DNA of 64,000 nt from Megalonaias nervosa (Eukaryota; Mollusca; Bivalvia; Unionida; Unionidae): the NCBI GenBank assembly GCA_016617855.1, contig JAECUM010012921.1, positions 21,187 to 85,186 of the forward strand, in the 5' to 3' direction. Position 1 is the first letter of the stretch. The number at the start of each line of letters is the position of its first letter. Positions 1 to 11,290 of this stretch are shown here, one piece after another. Under the pieces are notes generated by a model that had not been told where the DNA came from, did not search any database, and was given only the letters and a program-made list of their open reading frames with translations. The translations under genes were made by a program, and so were the position numbers.

Positions 1-312
1 CATTGATCTGTTCGATTTGATTACTACCCGTGGGAATTCCAACAACTTGCCAATCGGGAGTTCCGTCGTCGCGTTTTTTATTTGCAATACTAATGAATTG
101 TTTGGCTGTAATCCACCAAAAGACTTTGATGTAATATTTGGCCAACTATAATAAACTTGCAATTGTGCTAGTGCTATTACTTTGGCTGGAATTGCAGTTG
201 GAAAATTCACGCTGAATTCAGGATTAGTTGAACTCGCTGATATCATTGTAGTTTTTGGCGGTGCTGTATTAGTGACGATTTGTTGTAGTAATTCCTGTGT
301 CGTTGTTGACAT
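1..312 (-). pseudogene. Penton-like virion protein of Polinton A (partial, runs off the window)
   Basis: The reading frame opens with ATG at 312 and continues leftward to the window edge. The N-terminus is MSTTTQELLQQIVTN, followed by a beta-rich stretch (LQVYYSWPNIT). Near residue 75 the frame that looks protein-like changes, giving a segment with DWQVVGIPTGS in a different phase, so a frameshift is likely near position 80. The layout (FSVNFP, then a beta strand, then a PxGSY/N-like loop) resembles the penton of element D at 43448-44271, which has FSVKYIPP and IPQGAYNRTDL. It sits beyond fibre and membrane-protein genes, not next to the capsid gene as in element D. It could instead be a second jelly-roll protein. 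Assignment is by weak resemblance only. Confidence 0.4.
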
Positions 313-377
313 TATTTATAAATCCCTGATTTTAAATCAAGGTAACTCCCTGACATCAGTCATGTTCCTTGACTTGT

Positions 378-395
378 CCCTGATTTTATCAGGGG
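378..395. repeat. Intergenic palindrome CCTGATTTTATCAGG
   Basis: A perfect inverted repeat with 6-bp arms (CCTGAT/ATCAGG) around a short T-rich loop, flanked by further C and G pairs, between two gene relics of element A. Imperfect versions of the same words lie at about 331-346 and 415-455, and an equivalent palindrome recurs at 2705-2719. It may be a terminator or an operator; nothing in the sequence decides between them. Confidence 0.55.
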
Positions 396-479
396 AACTG
401 GAAACATCTGATGTGTAAATCAGGAGCATTTTTGCGAATTCCTGATCTGATATTATTCTGTCTTTGAGTCCTGATGATA

Positions 480-829
480 TCAGCGATGATAATTTGGCGT
501 GTGCTTGTGTTGCCGCTGAGAGTCATATTTGATATTCATGCAATTTATAAGCCGCACATGTATATATCTTTCTGCAATTATAATAAGAACATCAGCAATT
601 GTTGTTGTGGCTGAGACACAAATTGTTGCAACTGCTGGTAATGTCATTGTTACTGCTGATAGTAATACACCAATTTCAGCGACTATGGCAGATGCACAAT
701 AAACAATTATGCTGGTAACAACGACAAGTCTACGATATTTTTTATTTTTACTGTATACTCATCTTTGATTTTCTTCAGTTGGGTCTTTAACAAACACACT
801 TGTTCGTATCTGTATTTGTTTGCCGACAT
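480..829 (-). pseudogene. Membrane protein relic of Polinton A, next to the fibre gene
   Basis: An ATG at 829 gives MSANKYRYEQ with a Lys-rich start, and after a frameshift a long hydrophobic stretch (about 590-710, rich in Ala, Val, Ile and Thr, with words such as SIIVYCASAIVAEIG) that should span a membrane twice. It directly follows the fibre gene on the same strand with a 13-bp gap. Element D has the same pairing: fibre at 46566-47786 and a Lys/Tyr-rich hydrophobic protein at 47816-48315, with a matching short basic stretch just before the membrane segment. The two are therefore likely homologues. Function is unknown; a membrane anchor or entry helper for the fibre is inference from position only. 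Confidence 0.5.
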
Positions 830-841
830 GTATACTCTTTA

Positions 842-1814
842 TTAAATAATCAATTGAGGTGTTTGGGCGACGAATTCCAGACACCACCAGTAGGACACTG
901 CGGTTATTTTTTTATCAGATGGTTCCAGTATAAATATTTCTTCGGTATCTTTATTTAATATAATAGATACGCTTTCAGAAAAATTATAGATTGAATGACG
1001 CTATGGAAATGTGGTAAATATCCTAAATTTTGCAGCGCTGAACACAGATAGGCTATACACACCAATGACTTCTACTGTGTGTTTGATAGTGTTGATGATC
1101 CTGGTGATACTGTGTATACCACGTTAGTGATCTGCTTATGAGGAATTTTAATCAGATTAGTTTTTTGAACGATATTAGGAATTCCACTGATAATATCGTT
1201 GAGTCTCGTGTTAATATCAGAAAGTTTAATATCAAGGAGTAATGGATTACCGAAGAAATCTTCTGCGGTTTTATTAAGTTTTTGAAAATTTCTACGAACA
1301 TTTAAAAACATTCACGTGAACGTCATATTCAGATCGCAACGTGGTTAGTTTATCATCGATTGTAGTATCTTTATCATCCACATATTCCTCTGTTGCGGCA
1401 TCTTCGTCGGATGTTGGTTCTCTCAAAATAACTATTTTATTTCCATTCATGTTGAGTTTATCTATCATTGTATCACCGGTGGATTTTAAACGATCATCAA
1501 CACTTTTTTTTAATTTCATGTCTGAAAGTTGTGATTGATACATTTGAGTCTCTGATTCTACCGCCGTCAGTAAACACTGGAATATTATCCGTGGTAGCAC
1601 CGAGAACTCTACGAATTATGTCGATCCACTTAATATTACTCGTTTTTAAAACACCGTATATATCCTGAAAAACAACAACTTAATTTCTGTCAACTCCAGA
1701 CCGGTTTATAATATCAGCAAGATCGTCTTTGGTAGCATATTCCGATAAATCGATATCATCTTTTTTTTTCTTCCTGTCAGAGACAGGAGAGGACCTTCCA
1801 CAAATATCAAACAT
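842..1814 (-). pseudogene. Fibre-like attachment protein, decayed (Polinton A)
   Basis: The start at 1814 gives MFDICGRSSPVSDRKKKK and the word LSEYATKDDL, followed by an in-frame stop near 1680. Downstream segments carry the repeat signature KSTGDTMIDKLNMNGNKI and DEDAATEEYVDD, the same phage-fibre-type repeat seen four times in element D. The stem region FFGNPLLLDIKLSDIN and the C-terminal WWCLEFVAQTPQ match the element D fibre almost word for word. Only one or two of the stem repeats survive, so the stalk is shorter. Several frame changes (near 1070, 1300 and 1600) mean it cannot be translated as one chain. The family role is host-cell attachment at the virion vertex; that is inferred from fibre architecture. 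Confidence 0.75.
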
Positions 1815-1821
1815 TATATGA

Positions 1822-2219
1822 TTAGCGATTATTTAAAACGGTGTATTCATTCACAACTTTATTTACAGCATCGAGTACAGAGAGTACTTCACGGCCACAT
1901 GTTGGTGGGTCGGTTATAGTCTGTGTTGGTAATGTTGAATACCAGATTGTTGCAGTGCTTTTATCAATGTTAACATATTTTAAAAATTCCTTTGGTGGTG
2001 CCAACCCAAAAGACTCAAAATAAACAATTCCACGTGGATCAATCGCGATGCAACCCAATGAGTACCCGGACCAGAGTTTTTATCAAGATTTATGATACCG
2101 GTTTCAACATTGTTTGGTTTGTGTGGTAATTGATCACACATAAAAATACCTCTGACATTTTTTATATTTAGTTTTTTAGCAGCATCAGGCAAATCAAAAC
2201 TGGACATGCGGAGAATCAA
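1822..2219 (-). pseudogene. Adenain-like (Ulp1-type) cysteine protease, frameshifted (Polinton A)
   Basis: Starts at 2219, or more likely at the internal ATG at 2207 (MSSFDLPDAAKKL). The N-terminal block NVRGIFMCDQLPHK and the catalytic-His block GPGTHWVA are typical of the Polinton/adenovirus maturation protease. After a frame change near 2058 the chain resumes with the acidic-residue block VYFESFGLAPP and a final block containing TCG, where the catalytic Cys is expected. All catalytic blocks are thus still recognisable, unlike in element D, whose copy has lost the middle. The family cleaves capsid precursor proteins inside the maturing virion. Length of about 130 residues fits a slightly degraded copy. 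Confidence 0.75.
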
Positions 2220-2289
2220 CGAAGTGTCCCTGGCAGTCTTAAACCCTTTCCGTACCGGGTTCCTGGCAGTCTTAGATACTTTCCTTTTG

Positions 2290-2690
2290 TTTTTGTTTTT
2301 TTTTTATTCCTTTTCCTGTTGCTTTCTTTAGTGCCATCCCAGCAACAGTTCCAACAGCACCAAGTGCAGCTGCATTTGCAACGGCTGGAGCTGCAGCGGC
2401 TATTATTCATGGAATAGCTGCGAGAAGTGGAAATATACCACCCGTCCTAGCGATGTCTTTAATGGCACCCGGAGAAAGATTAAGTCGTATGCCGGTCTTT
2501 GATCGTTTGGCCTTATTGATGTGCCTGAGTTGGTGTTCTGTCAGTGAAAGTTTATTTGAACCACTTTCGATCGGTTCTCGCTTTAGTGAAATTTTTACTC
2601 CAGTTTTCTTTTGATACTGATTGAAGTTTTTTAATCTGACCAGGAGTCAGACTGACACTAACATGATGATATGACATTTATAATTATTAT
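2290..2690 (-). pseudogene. Small hydrophobic virion protein relic (Polinton A)
   Basis: Minus-strand segments read SLTPGQIKKLQ at the N-terminus, then NLSPGAIKDIARTGGIFPLL and a run of Ala/Val/Gly residues, ending in a basic Lys-rich tail. Element D carries the intact homologue at 41059-41445, with LTDGQVKQLA, NLSAAQITAMTKHGGFFGP and an Ala/Gly-rich hydrophobic tail. Here the reading frame shifts at least once and contains stops. It lies between capsid and protease genes, the same order as in element D. The protein is a constant part of animal Polintons; its role, possibly membrane-active like adenovirus pVI, is inference. Confidence 0.65.
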
Positions 2691-2704
2691 CTTGATTTTA
2701 AATT

Positions 2705-2719
2705 CCTGATAAAATCAGG
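2705..2719. repeat. Intergenic palindrome CCTGATAAAATCAGG
   Basis: Second copy of the 6-bp-arm inverted repeat seen at 378-395, here in the gap between the capsid gene end and the small hydrophobic-protein gene. Its recurrence in two gene gaps of the same element suggests a shared regulatory or terminator role. Confidence 0.55.
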
Positions 2720-2730
2720 AGATCTAATTA

Positions 2731-4102
2731 CATGTTTTCGATTGGAGCATCAATGACTCTCATTCGACCACCAACACATTCGAGTAGCATTGTTTTATCG
2801 CTGAGTATAACAGAGATTGCTCTATAATTAACAATAGCTCCTCATGTCACACGAGCTCGAAAATGTATATCAACGACAGATTGTCTAAATGAATCAAGAT
2901 GTTCCAGTGTAAAGTAATAGATCGGATACAGCGTTGTAAAATCTAGTTGTGATATTTGTAAACTAGAATCAACATTTTGATCACCCCCCATGAATGACAT
3001 TAAACGATGATATACACGCGCTACATGATGTTGATCAAAATTTAACAAAAATATCCCCAGTTTGTTCTTGATGTCCATTTATCCTCAAAGAAACCTCACT
3101 AACCCCAAGTGTGTCAAATATCATTATACTACGCGTTTGTGAGTTTATTCGTGCAGTATCAGAGCAATAAATATATGTCGCGGTGCAGATACACCTTGCT
3201 GTGATGCTATCTGTATGTAAATAAACCATTAATTGTACTTTGAACACTATCTGTGGTCATCGTTAACCATAACAATGTTGATTTACTACCTTGATTCATA
3301 AAAGAGAGTAAACGTTCTTCTTCAGGTATTGTTGGAGTCATTACTGGCATCCACAACGAAAGTTTTGTCAGAATTACTTTATCAGCATCACAAGCAAGTC
3401 GCCATATTGCATCATCGTCTATAGCTTTTCGCACGAGTACAACTGTATGTTTGGCTCCGAAAATAACCTTTCTAACATTTCTACAAAATCTAAAGATATG
3501 TGTCAGTGGAATTGCACATGAAAATTTTCTACTTCCATAATCTTTCAGCATTGATCGACGTGCTCTAAATCCTAAATTAAAATCTACATCAGCATTAATA
3601 ATCAAGTTTTCCACATCCGCGTCTGCGTTTCTGGCAAAGTTTCTTGGGCGTCCTATTTCTTGCTGTCTATATTCGGGAGAATCAGAAGTATCCTTTACAA
3701 ACATCATTGATGGACCAGCTGATCTTGAATAATCGTCGTTGTATCTTGCAAGACCAAGTATTGTTGTGGCAACGTTAACATCGTTTTGAATCGATTCAAT
3801 ATTTTTTCCGTCAATCATGTACGTAGCGCTATCACACAACGCCATAATGCCATTATTAACAAAACCAACACTAACATCAGCTCCATATTCAGTATTATCT
3901 GTTCTTAAAATTTCACCTTCTGCTTCAATAAAAGCTTCAGCGGGTAAGAAATATCTGCTTGTATCCTGAACTTGCAGCTCAATTCGACCACGCTGATTTG
4001 GCTGTCGTGCGAATACGAATAATACTGATAATCGCGCACAGTCTCATCTTTGAGTACTGGCGCGTCCATCTCAAATGAGGGATCAGCTATGCGTTTGAAC
4101 AT
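2731..4102 (-). pseudogene. Major capsid protein, hexon-like double jelly roll, decayed (Polinton A)
   Basis: The start at 4102 gives MFKRIADPSFEMDAPVLKDE and the first strand words VRDYQYYS. The best preserved part is 3207-3845 (212 residues), with YMIDGKNIE, YNDDYSRSAGPSMM, PLTHIFRFCRNVRKVIFGAKH and LTKLSLWMPVMTPTIP, each matching the intact capsid protein of element D (NDDYSRSTATNMM, PLSTVFGFCRDYNKVFRGVKH, KLALWMPRITPSI). Later segments at 3035-3247 and 2842-3078 continue in other frames, and the last block around 2731-2830 contains CVGGRMRVIDAP, the counterpart of SVGGKMTVEV. At least three frameshifts and one stop (2842) break it. Family role: forms the pseudo-hexameric capsomers of the Polinton virion. 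Confidence 0.85.
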
Positions 4103-4282
4103 CTTTATTATATTTACTATCGTCTAACACGAAAACTACTTCCTGCATTCAGACTAGCAGTGATATTTTTTTTCTTTTTCACCAGCTAACTCTGCTAGTT
4201 TTTGATTTGCAGCTTGATTTATTATTTTACTAACACTCGCAGGCATCACTTCACTGCGGGGTAATTGTACTGATTACGATTT

Positions 4283-4594
4283 TCATCGTATCAATCGCGC
4301 TAGTCTATCTTTGATTGCTGAGAATGCTTTGCTGGCAAAATCACCAACAGTACCAATACCTTTATCACGAAGAACATCAATAGCTTTCATTCCCGGTTGT
4401 TTTACAATCGGTGTTGACTTTAGGGCTATCCTTCTAAATAGACCCTGAACAACATCACCGAGTTCATCCCTGTAAATCGCTTTATTGGTTGGTAATAGCG
4501 AATTTATCACCCTGACCATTACAGGTCCAAGTTGAGCATTGTGTATGATCATCTTATTTTTATTCACTGCATCTAACTGCACACCTTCAATCAA
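4283..4594 (-). CDS. Unknown 103-residue protein of Polinton A
   Basis: An uninterrupted frame with a mostly helical composition (MIEGVQLDAVNKNKM near the start, C-terminus KAFSAIKDRLARLIR). It lies between the capsid gene and the coiled-coil gene, where element D carries its basic protein and penton. I see no clear similarity to either. It may be a minor capsid or core protein unique to this lineage. The frame is open while its neighbours are broken, but the length is short enough for that to be chance. Not recognised. Confidence 0.4.
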   Translation of the reverse strand: MIEGVQLDAVNKNKMIIHNAQLGPVMVRVINSLLPTNKAIYRDELGDVVQGLFRRIALKSTPIVKQPGMKAIDVLRDKGIGTVGDFASKAFSAIKDRLARLIR

Positions 4595-4599
4595 TCACT

Positions 4600-5511
4600 G
4601 CGGTAATAATCATCAGCAACTTCATCGATGAGAGCCCGGTAAACATTAATATCCATGATACCGCCTATAAATAATCGTTGACAAATATCAGCTGCTTTAT
4701 TAATGATTTCTGGGGAATTATTACCGGCTCGTTTTCCTCCAATGAGGATTTATAATCGTTCAATATCAGCAAGGACGTTGTCGGGGCATGTAGTAATAAG
4801 ACCACTTCCTCTGGTACCTGTACCAATACCACTTCCAGTTGTTTTTTCTTCCTCAGTAAAATGTGGTATATATTCCGGTAATGGCGCTCTTTCAGCCTCT
4901 TCGACTTGTCTCTCAAAATCTTCAAAATCACCTCTGTATTTATCGGTGATTCTAGGTATACCACGAGACTTTCGCAATACAAAAGGAACCCAATTTTTAT
5001 TTAAACACTAGCGGTATTTGGATCTAATAATTTATCACGACGTGGATATCTTGTTGCGGCAAACACTATAGGGTTTTTTCGAAGCATCTTACGACCTACT
5101 TCGAAAAGTCGGGCTGGTGGTTTTGATTTTGGTTTTGATTCTGGTTTAAAAAGATCCTTTACATTGCCGACCTTCTCACGAACTTTGTCAACACTCTCAG
5201 GTACTTGTTATACTTCTTCTTGTAATTGTGGCTGAGCCGCAGCTATTTCAGCCGGAAGTTCTCGCAGAATCGTTTTTGTTTTCTTAGTTGCGCTCTGCTA
5301 TTTTTCCAGTTGCTAATACAGGGAGAAGACTTTTAGTAGTCTTTGTAATAGGTTTAAACAATTCTTCTGCACCTTCTGCAAATCCTTCATTAAACGCCTG
5401 ACGTGCTTGTAGTTGTTTGACAGAATCACGAACAGGTAAATATTTCTTAATTGCCTCTAGTCGTTCTCGAGCTAATCTTGCTGAATGTACTTCTTCTATC
5501 ATTATTGATAT
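4600..5511 (-). pseudogene. Coiled-coil virion-module protein, decayed (Polinton A)
   Basis: Begins near 5502 with MIEEVHSARLARERLEAIKK and a helical, charge-rich region to about 5284. It resumes at 4977-4750 with ITDKYRGDFEDFERQVEEAE, and the end near 4600-4740 contains a GGKRAGNNSPEIINKAADI block. Element D has the same order: a start at about 45811 with IERQAKYRKHIEDL, and near its end SSKEAGNVGAEIDNEIIDIL. The gene is conserved in position, just upstream of penton/capsid genes. Several frameshifts and stops. No domain of known function is visible; a scaffold or minor capsid role is a guess. Confidence 0.6.
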
Positions 5512-5522
5512 AATAGTTATTT

Positions 5523-8500
5523 AATTACAGCATCACAGAGGGTACGAATAATAAGTAGATTGTCTAGGTGAGTAGACAAACACGAGTGGAACGAAGGTCA
5601 AAAATGAAGTAACCCAATTGGTGGGGGTTTATCTTTTTTGACTATTGAGACATATTTTGTTTTAAAAAGTAACAATCTAAGCAAATATTCTGTTCACCCT
5701 CTCTGCTGTTCCCACTATGGTGATATGATTCCAGTGGGATAGTTACCTTTCCCAATCTTTTTGTGTACCTCAAGCCATAAAGTCGGTTATTCTGACATGC
5801 GGTCATCTCCCTCGTCCTCGAGGGAACATGCTGCTACCATCCTAGTTCCACACTTCAGATCTTTACTCTAACGGTCTGTTATGCAGTATTCATGTACATT
5901 TCGTGCTGTGATGCATTCATGTGTGCATATTTGTTGTCTACAGGTTGAATTCCTGTGCTGTTGTCAGGGGACTGGTACTAAAGGCATAATATTATTTCAG
6001 GCTGCATATTGTTATATTTCTAACCCCACTCCACCCACTCCCATCAGAAAAACAAAACTAGAAAGGAGGAATAGTATGTTTTATGCAGGTTGTTAAATTA
6101 TACCTTCAAGGTATGTATGTAAAAATAAATTGACACCATTATAAAATTACGTCATCTTTGATGTAAATGTAATACAAAAGATAATATGAATACAATGGCA
6201 GCAATCAGAAACAGGCTTTTATTACAGGCTAATAAGCATATAGCTATTCAAGTAAAAACCTTAAATCCTGCCCTTATATAAATCGTTAACTGATAACGAA
6301 TATTTGAGAGGAAATGAACATTATTCCATCCGGTATGCCATATTCGTGTCAAATTTCAACAGCATTCATAAATTTTCATATCAACTCTAATATTTTTTAA
6401 CCGTAACTCAGAACTTTTATTAATTGGTGATCTCAGTTTGATATATGGCTGTATAAGTAAATAGAATGATATTCCACGAAAAAAAAAAACAACAACAACG
6501 TATCCATCCTTCATATTCCACGTTTTTACTTTTTTCAAGCAATTTTTCAAAAGGGCATACAAGGAAACGGAAACGTCTTGGGTATCTTCAATAACCGTAT
6601 ACCTACCATCCAAATTTCAGTAGAGTTACCAAGACTGTGTGAGAGGAGAAGTGCTTAGAACTCTGCTCCAAAACTAATCCCTTTGACAACATAAAGAAAA
6701 CAATGTCGCCCAAAAATGACCCAGAGGTCAAGGACAGTGTGTCATTGCGCATATTTTAATTTAATTCATCAATTGTTGATAAAGAAGAGTCGATAAAGGT
6801 TTGAATTTCCAAATGCCTCTATTTAAGCAGGAAAAAAGAGGTGTTTTCCCCCAAAGTGAACCAGAAAGAAATTGTGAATCTTTATTGCTAATCTACATCA
6901 GCCACGTCCCTAGTCAAAAAAACTTTATTACACTCCATAAAACTGTATAGAGAGGATAGCAATGACAATCTTGATTAACAATATACCTTATTTTAACAAT
7001 TAAGACAATATTTTCTCCAATATATCTGGAATCGGTTTGAGTCCTACAAGCAGCGAGAATGGAGTGGTGACTACCTCAGTGTAAAGGTATCTCTCTTTGA
7101 AATATATTTTCAAAAATAGTTCAAAATTCGAGAGGATGAAAAAAGAAAGTGTGTGTCTACATACATCACGTGTCTACGTTATATAAATGTCTTAAATTCG
7201 CAAGGGTATGTAGATGAAAACGACTTAGAACTTAATTCTGACAGAAACATGTTTTCCACAATATTTCAGTAAAGTATCTCTCCAAATATGGCCTTATTCG
7301 GCATCTACAACAATCACTTATTGATCTTAAAATGGCCGAATAAAAAACTTCAGGTAGTATGGAATTAGAGGCGACAAGGAACCTAATTCCCAAATACCCC
7401 CAACCCAACCCAACCCCCGCAAAACAAATATCCTTTCTTCACAAATGGGTTAGTAGACAAAAGTAAGTCCTTACTGAGCATCCAAACAGCTAGTACAAGA
7501 AGCTTCATTACAATCCTCCAAAAAGTGTTGGAGAAGGACGTCGGAAGCTATGTCAGAGAAGGACGGTTCGCAGAATTTACGCACTTGGGCAACTACAACA
7601 TCCCCACTCTTCGCGAATGTCTGGCAAGGATTTAAAAAATGAAATGCGCTCCTGTGCCATGACTTTTGTCAATTGTTTAAGCAAAATCTCACTCCACAAA
7701 TTACGTCGTTCAGGATGATGATGGATGAACCAACGTATTACTCACATATGCTTAGATTTATCGCTCTATGTACTGAAAATCTGTGTCATCCACAGATGTG
7801 GAGCGTATACTGAGCAAGTTAAAACAAAACGCCTTTGGATACATAATGAATTGAAGACTCCAAGTCATTGGAGTTATTGAATGCACAAACTACCTTAATA
7901 TACCTGGATACAATCGCAAGCAATATCAAACAAAGTTGTTTAACATATCCAAATTAGTTCTTTTTCAGGTAAATAGAATGCTAACACCGCAAAAGCACGT
8001 ACTAGCTATGTTCAAAACAGTCAACACGAATATTCATTTAAGAAATTATCTAAATATACAGTCTCATTATTGTTTAGCGAGTAAAATATATCCGTGAAGC
8101 ATATATTAATAACGTTAATTAGGTGAAAATAGCATCAAATGTAAAAACTATATAAATAAAAACATCCGAGTTCCCAAAGTCGTTCCTTTTGATTTTGTGG
8201 TCATCACTCTTTTACAATATCAGATTATATTCTTCATCGATATCTATAGTACCAATTAAACTTTTTCAGGAAATTGTAAAATTTTCTGCACAATACGCTA
8301 TTATTTTACGTAACAATAATAAGCAGTAATCTCAGGCCTAAAACATATCAAAACAAAATAAAAATAAACAATACTCTCAGACCTAAAACATATCCAAACA
8401 AAATAAAAATATTAATAATCCATCTGACTTGCCACCATTTTTATTAGTGGCGAGAACACTTCAATATTTTTTAAACATAATAAACAATAAAAGTTTCTCT

Positions 8501-8587
8501 ATCATGCATAAGCATAAGTATATTTAACCCCATTAGTAACAGTACAGTCCTTAAGTAGATATGTTGTCATTTTTTATTCAGAAACAT

Positions 8588-8652
<65 letters not shown>

Positions 8653-8740
8653 AAAAGAACGTTTTGTCTGATACTGAAAACATGGAAACAATGAAATATT
8701 AAACTAAAATCTCAAGCATCAGTGTAAATCTCTCTGTACG
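5523..8740. other. AT-rich stretch without supported genes; faint DNA-transposon traces
   Basis: No gene can be supported. Two weak coding-like traces exist. On the plus strand near 7500-7640 a helix-turn-helix-like word RTVRRIYALG occurs, and near 7830-7930 a VIGVIECTNYLNI-like word resembles PIF/Harbinger transposases. Both are short and interrupted. A 258-bp open minus frame at 6356-6613 has no recognisable content. A polypyrimidine or simple-repeat character is absent apart from the AT run at its right end. Confidence 0.4.
8588..8651. repeat. (AT)n microsatellite
   Basis: About 30 uninterrupted AT units, just downstream of the last exon of the minus-strand host gene. Confidence 0.95.
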
Positions 8741-8748
8741 AATTCCCG

Positions 8749-9010
8749 TCAAGGCAATTTTCTCTCTGTCTCCGCTCGGAAACATTCAATATAATCGTAT
8801 GCATCATTTGCTCCAGTTATAATGGGTGTTATGTATCCATCCTCCTCTTGGCCCAATGATTTGTACGATGCAATGCAGGTGGAGATGTTACAGTGTGTCT
8901 CTGGTATACTTCTGATTTCAGTGCTGAGCGCTGTGTCATTTCTCCATCTCTCATCTTCATGTGCCATCGGATTTACGTACGGTAGTTCTGTTGTGTTCTC
9001 CATTTGCATT
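8749..9010 (-). CDS. Last exon of a host receptor-like gene: cytoplasmic tail with tyrosine motifs
   Basis: On the minus strand a pyrimidine-rich acceptor (TCTCTCTTAG) ends at 9011 and an open frame runs to TGA at 8749. The product is hydrophilic and holds five tyrosines in signalling-like contexts: PYVNP, YKSL, GYITP, AYDYI and YIEC. The incoming frame needs one base to complete a codon begun by the exon at 12390-12495, which ends two bases into a codon; the phases agree. Together they read as transmembrane helix, basic stop-transfer (RKSR), then a tyrosine-rich tail, as in phagocytic or immune-type receptors of invertebrates. The frame is also open upstream through the AT repeat, but that is intron. 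Family not identified. Confidence 0.6.
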
Positions 9011-10614
9011 CTAAGAGAGACGGGGACAAGGTATAATATATATATATATATATATTTCTGGCACATATGACTCCCAGTGCATATGATACAATCTGGACTC
9101 AAATAGGCATTATTCTATATTGCTATCACAACACAAAACGATTAGAATTTATCGTATTTGAGCATCCAGTGTTGGACAATGCCTGACCTTTTCAATCCTT
9201 TCTCAGCTTTCATTTATATGAGCAAGACAATTTCTTTCAAATAAAATATACATATCGGACCGTCTAGATTATAACGTTCGAGAAAACATAATATCATAAC
9301 ATTATTTTTCTGATCTAATAATCTGAATGCATTTGACCTGTTCATACCATGTAATGTATTACAGCAAATACTGACTGACACTAAGACAGTGTATTTATTT
9401 GCAGCATGTCTAGATTAACTATATCATCAAAAGAATATTTGATTATGCCACTAATATGAACTTTTTGATGTGATATCAACATGTCCAGAAAAAAAGATAT
9501 CTTTATTGTTCGTCTATATTTTTTATGCATTTTATTGCATTAATGAAAACTGTATACCTTTGTTCATAACATGTAAGAGAAAAGTTGACAGTAAGGATAC
9601 ATTTGCTGGCAATTGCTTTACCGAGAAAGCCTATGGATTTCATATATCATGAAAGCTTTAATTTACTGAAAAAGACAGACTCAGACACCTTCTATCGTTT
9701 GATTTATGCAGTTGAAACACAAACACTGAATAATCACGTGGTTAGTTTTAATTGTTAAAATAGCAAAAATATTAATACACGCTGGGTATACCATTCGCGC
9801 TCTTCTTTATAATAAAGCTGACTTCGGTCGTTATGAAGAGGAATTTATTTATTATGCGCTAACAAGACGAGTTAATAACTACAAATTTTGTATACAGGGT
9901 TATGCAGAAGGCGACACATTTAGATATTTAAATTATATTTCTTGTGTCAAGATGTCGACTAGCATAGAGTACGATAATAGAATTGGATATGATCTCTACA
10001 CAATCGTGCCGAAACGTTGCAATTGATAACTCGTCCTGTGATCCTCAAAGATGTCGTCTTTATAAATTATCCACTCGAAATGTTTATCAAATGGTACCAA
10101 TAAGTAGAAAATGTACACTTAAAATAATGTTAGTGAAGTGCTGACAGAAGTTAAAAGTGGTAATAAACAAAACATATGCAATATTAAAAATACAAAATGC
10201 GCGTTTTGAAAGATGCATAAGTTAGCTTAACCAATGTGCTGTTCTACCCTATTAAGCATATTGAAACCGTTAATGATTTGGAAGTTTCCGTTTTATCTAT
10301 TGTAATGGCCTAGTTTCACGGTGTTGTGTGTAGTAAAATGTGAACGCACTGTATATGAATGAAAATGTAGTCGTGGTTCGTTGATAGTTACAGCATTCCC
10401 AGAGGGAGCTTTTTAGCTGTAGCAAAATTTATTTCAAATCACTGTGTTCGATTCTCTTTAGGCGCTGAATACACTGAGAAATCCGATTGCCTCGAGTTCT
10501 CTGGCTGTGGATTGTCACAACAAGGTTAGTTATAAAGTACATTCACTTTGTTTTATTACACTGGAACGAGTCTGGTCAGGAAGATATCCAGGTTTTGAGC
10601 AGTCCACAGCTGTA
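9011..10614. other. Probable intron of the host gene, left part
   Basis: Lies between the acceptor at 9011 and the LINE fragment at 10615. A short TA run occurs near 9033-9055, directly next to the acceptor. No coding signal otherwise seen on either strand. Confidence 0.5.
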
Positions 10615-11290
10615 GGTGAAATACACACTTGCGTTTTATGTGGAAACCTCTGTGAACTGTCTCAACCAAGCATCACTAAGGTGTTGGTTGCAGATCAGTG
10701 CTGAAAAGACCAGACTAATGACAAACAACCCGAGTGGCATCCAAAAGGAAATAAGAGTGAATGCACAGAAGCTGGGCACATTGACTAGCTTCAGGTAATT
10801 AGGTGCTAAAACTTCGGGTATAAGTTCAAACATGCCTGAAATTCTTTCCAGGTTTGCGCAGGGCAGCAATAGCGCTGAATAGGCCTATTTGATGGACAGC
10901 AACGTTAAACCTGGGTCTAAGATCAAACCTATGGACATACACACTGACAGCAGAACTAGAGGAAAGAATCCATGCTTTAGAGATGAGATGTTATCGAGGG
11001 ATCCTGAAAATCTCATTCTTAGGCCACGTCTCTAATGAACAGATGCGTATTAGAATCCAAATTGCAATTCGACTATATGAAGATCTGCTCACCACCGTAA
11101 AGAAACGCAAACTAAGGTGGTATGGTCACGTCTCACGCTAATCTAGTCTATCACAATCCTACAAGGCACAATAAGAGCAATGAGAAAAACAAGGCAGACA
11201 GAAGAATTGATGGGAATATAACATCAAAGAGGAGATGGGCATCGTATTGATGTTCTGATGAAATGATTTAAAATGCAGCGAAGAAAGTTC
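10615..11290 (+). mobile_element. Non-LTR retrotransposon (LINE) 3' fragment
   Basis: Plus-strand segments read WLQISAEKTRLMTN, EIRVNAQKLGTLTSF and PEILSRFAQ, then MDIHTDSRTRGKN, LEMRCYR-like and KLRWYGHVS blocks. These are the reverse-transcriptase tail and the connection region that follow the FADD motif in RTE/CR1-like elements. The first three blocks match the LINE at 25968-27440 (ISAERNKLMINN, EIKVSEQKLESVTSF, PELLSRIAQ), so both derive from one family. Multiple frameshifts and stops; no 5' half. It lies inside the host-gene intron, in the opposite orientation to the gene. Confidence 0.75.

Noticed and set aside
7440..7930. PIF/Harbinger or Tc1-type transposase
   Set aside because: Only two short suggestive words with interrupted frames and no terminal repeats found.
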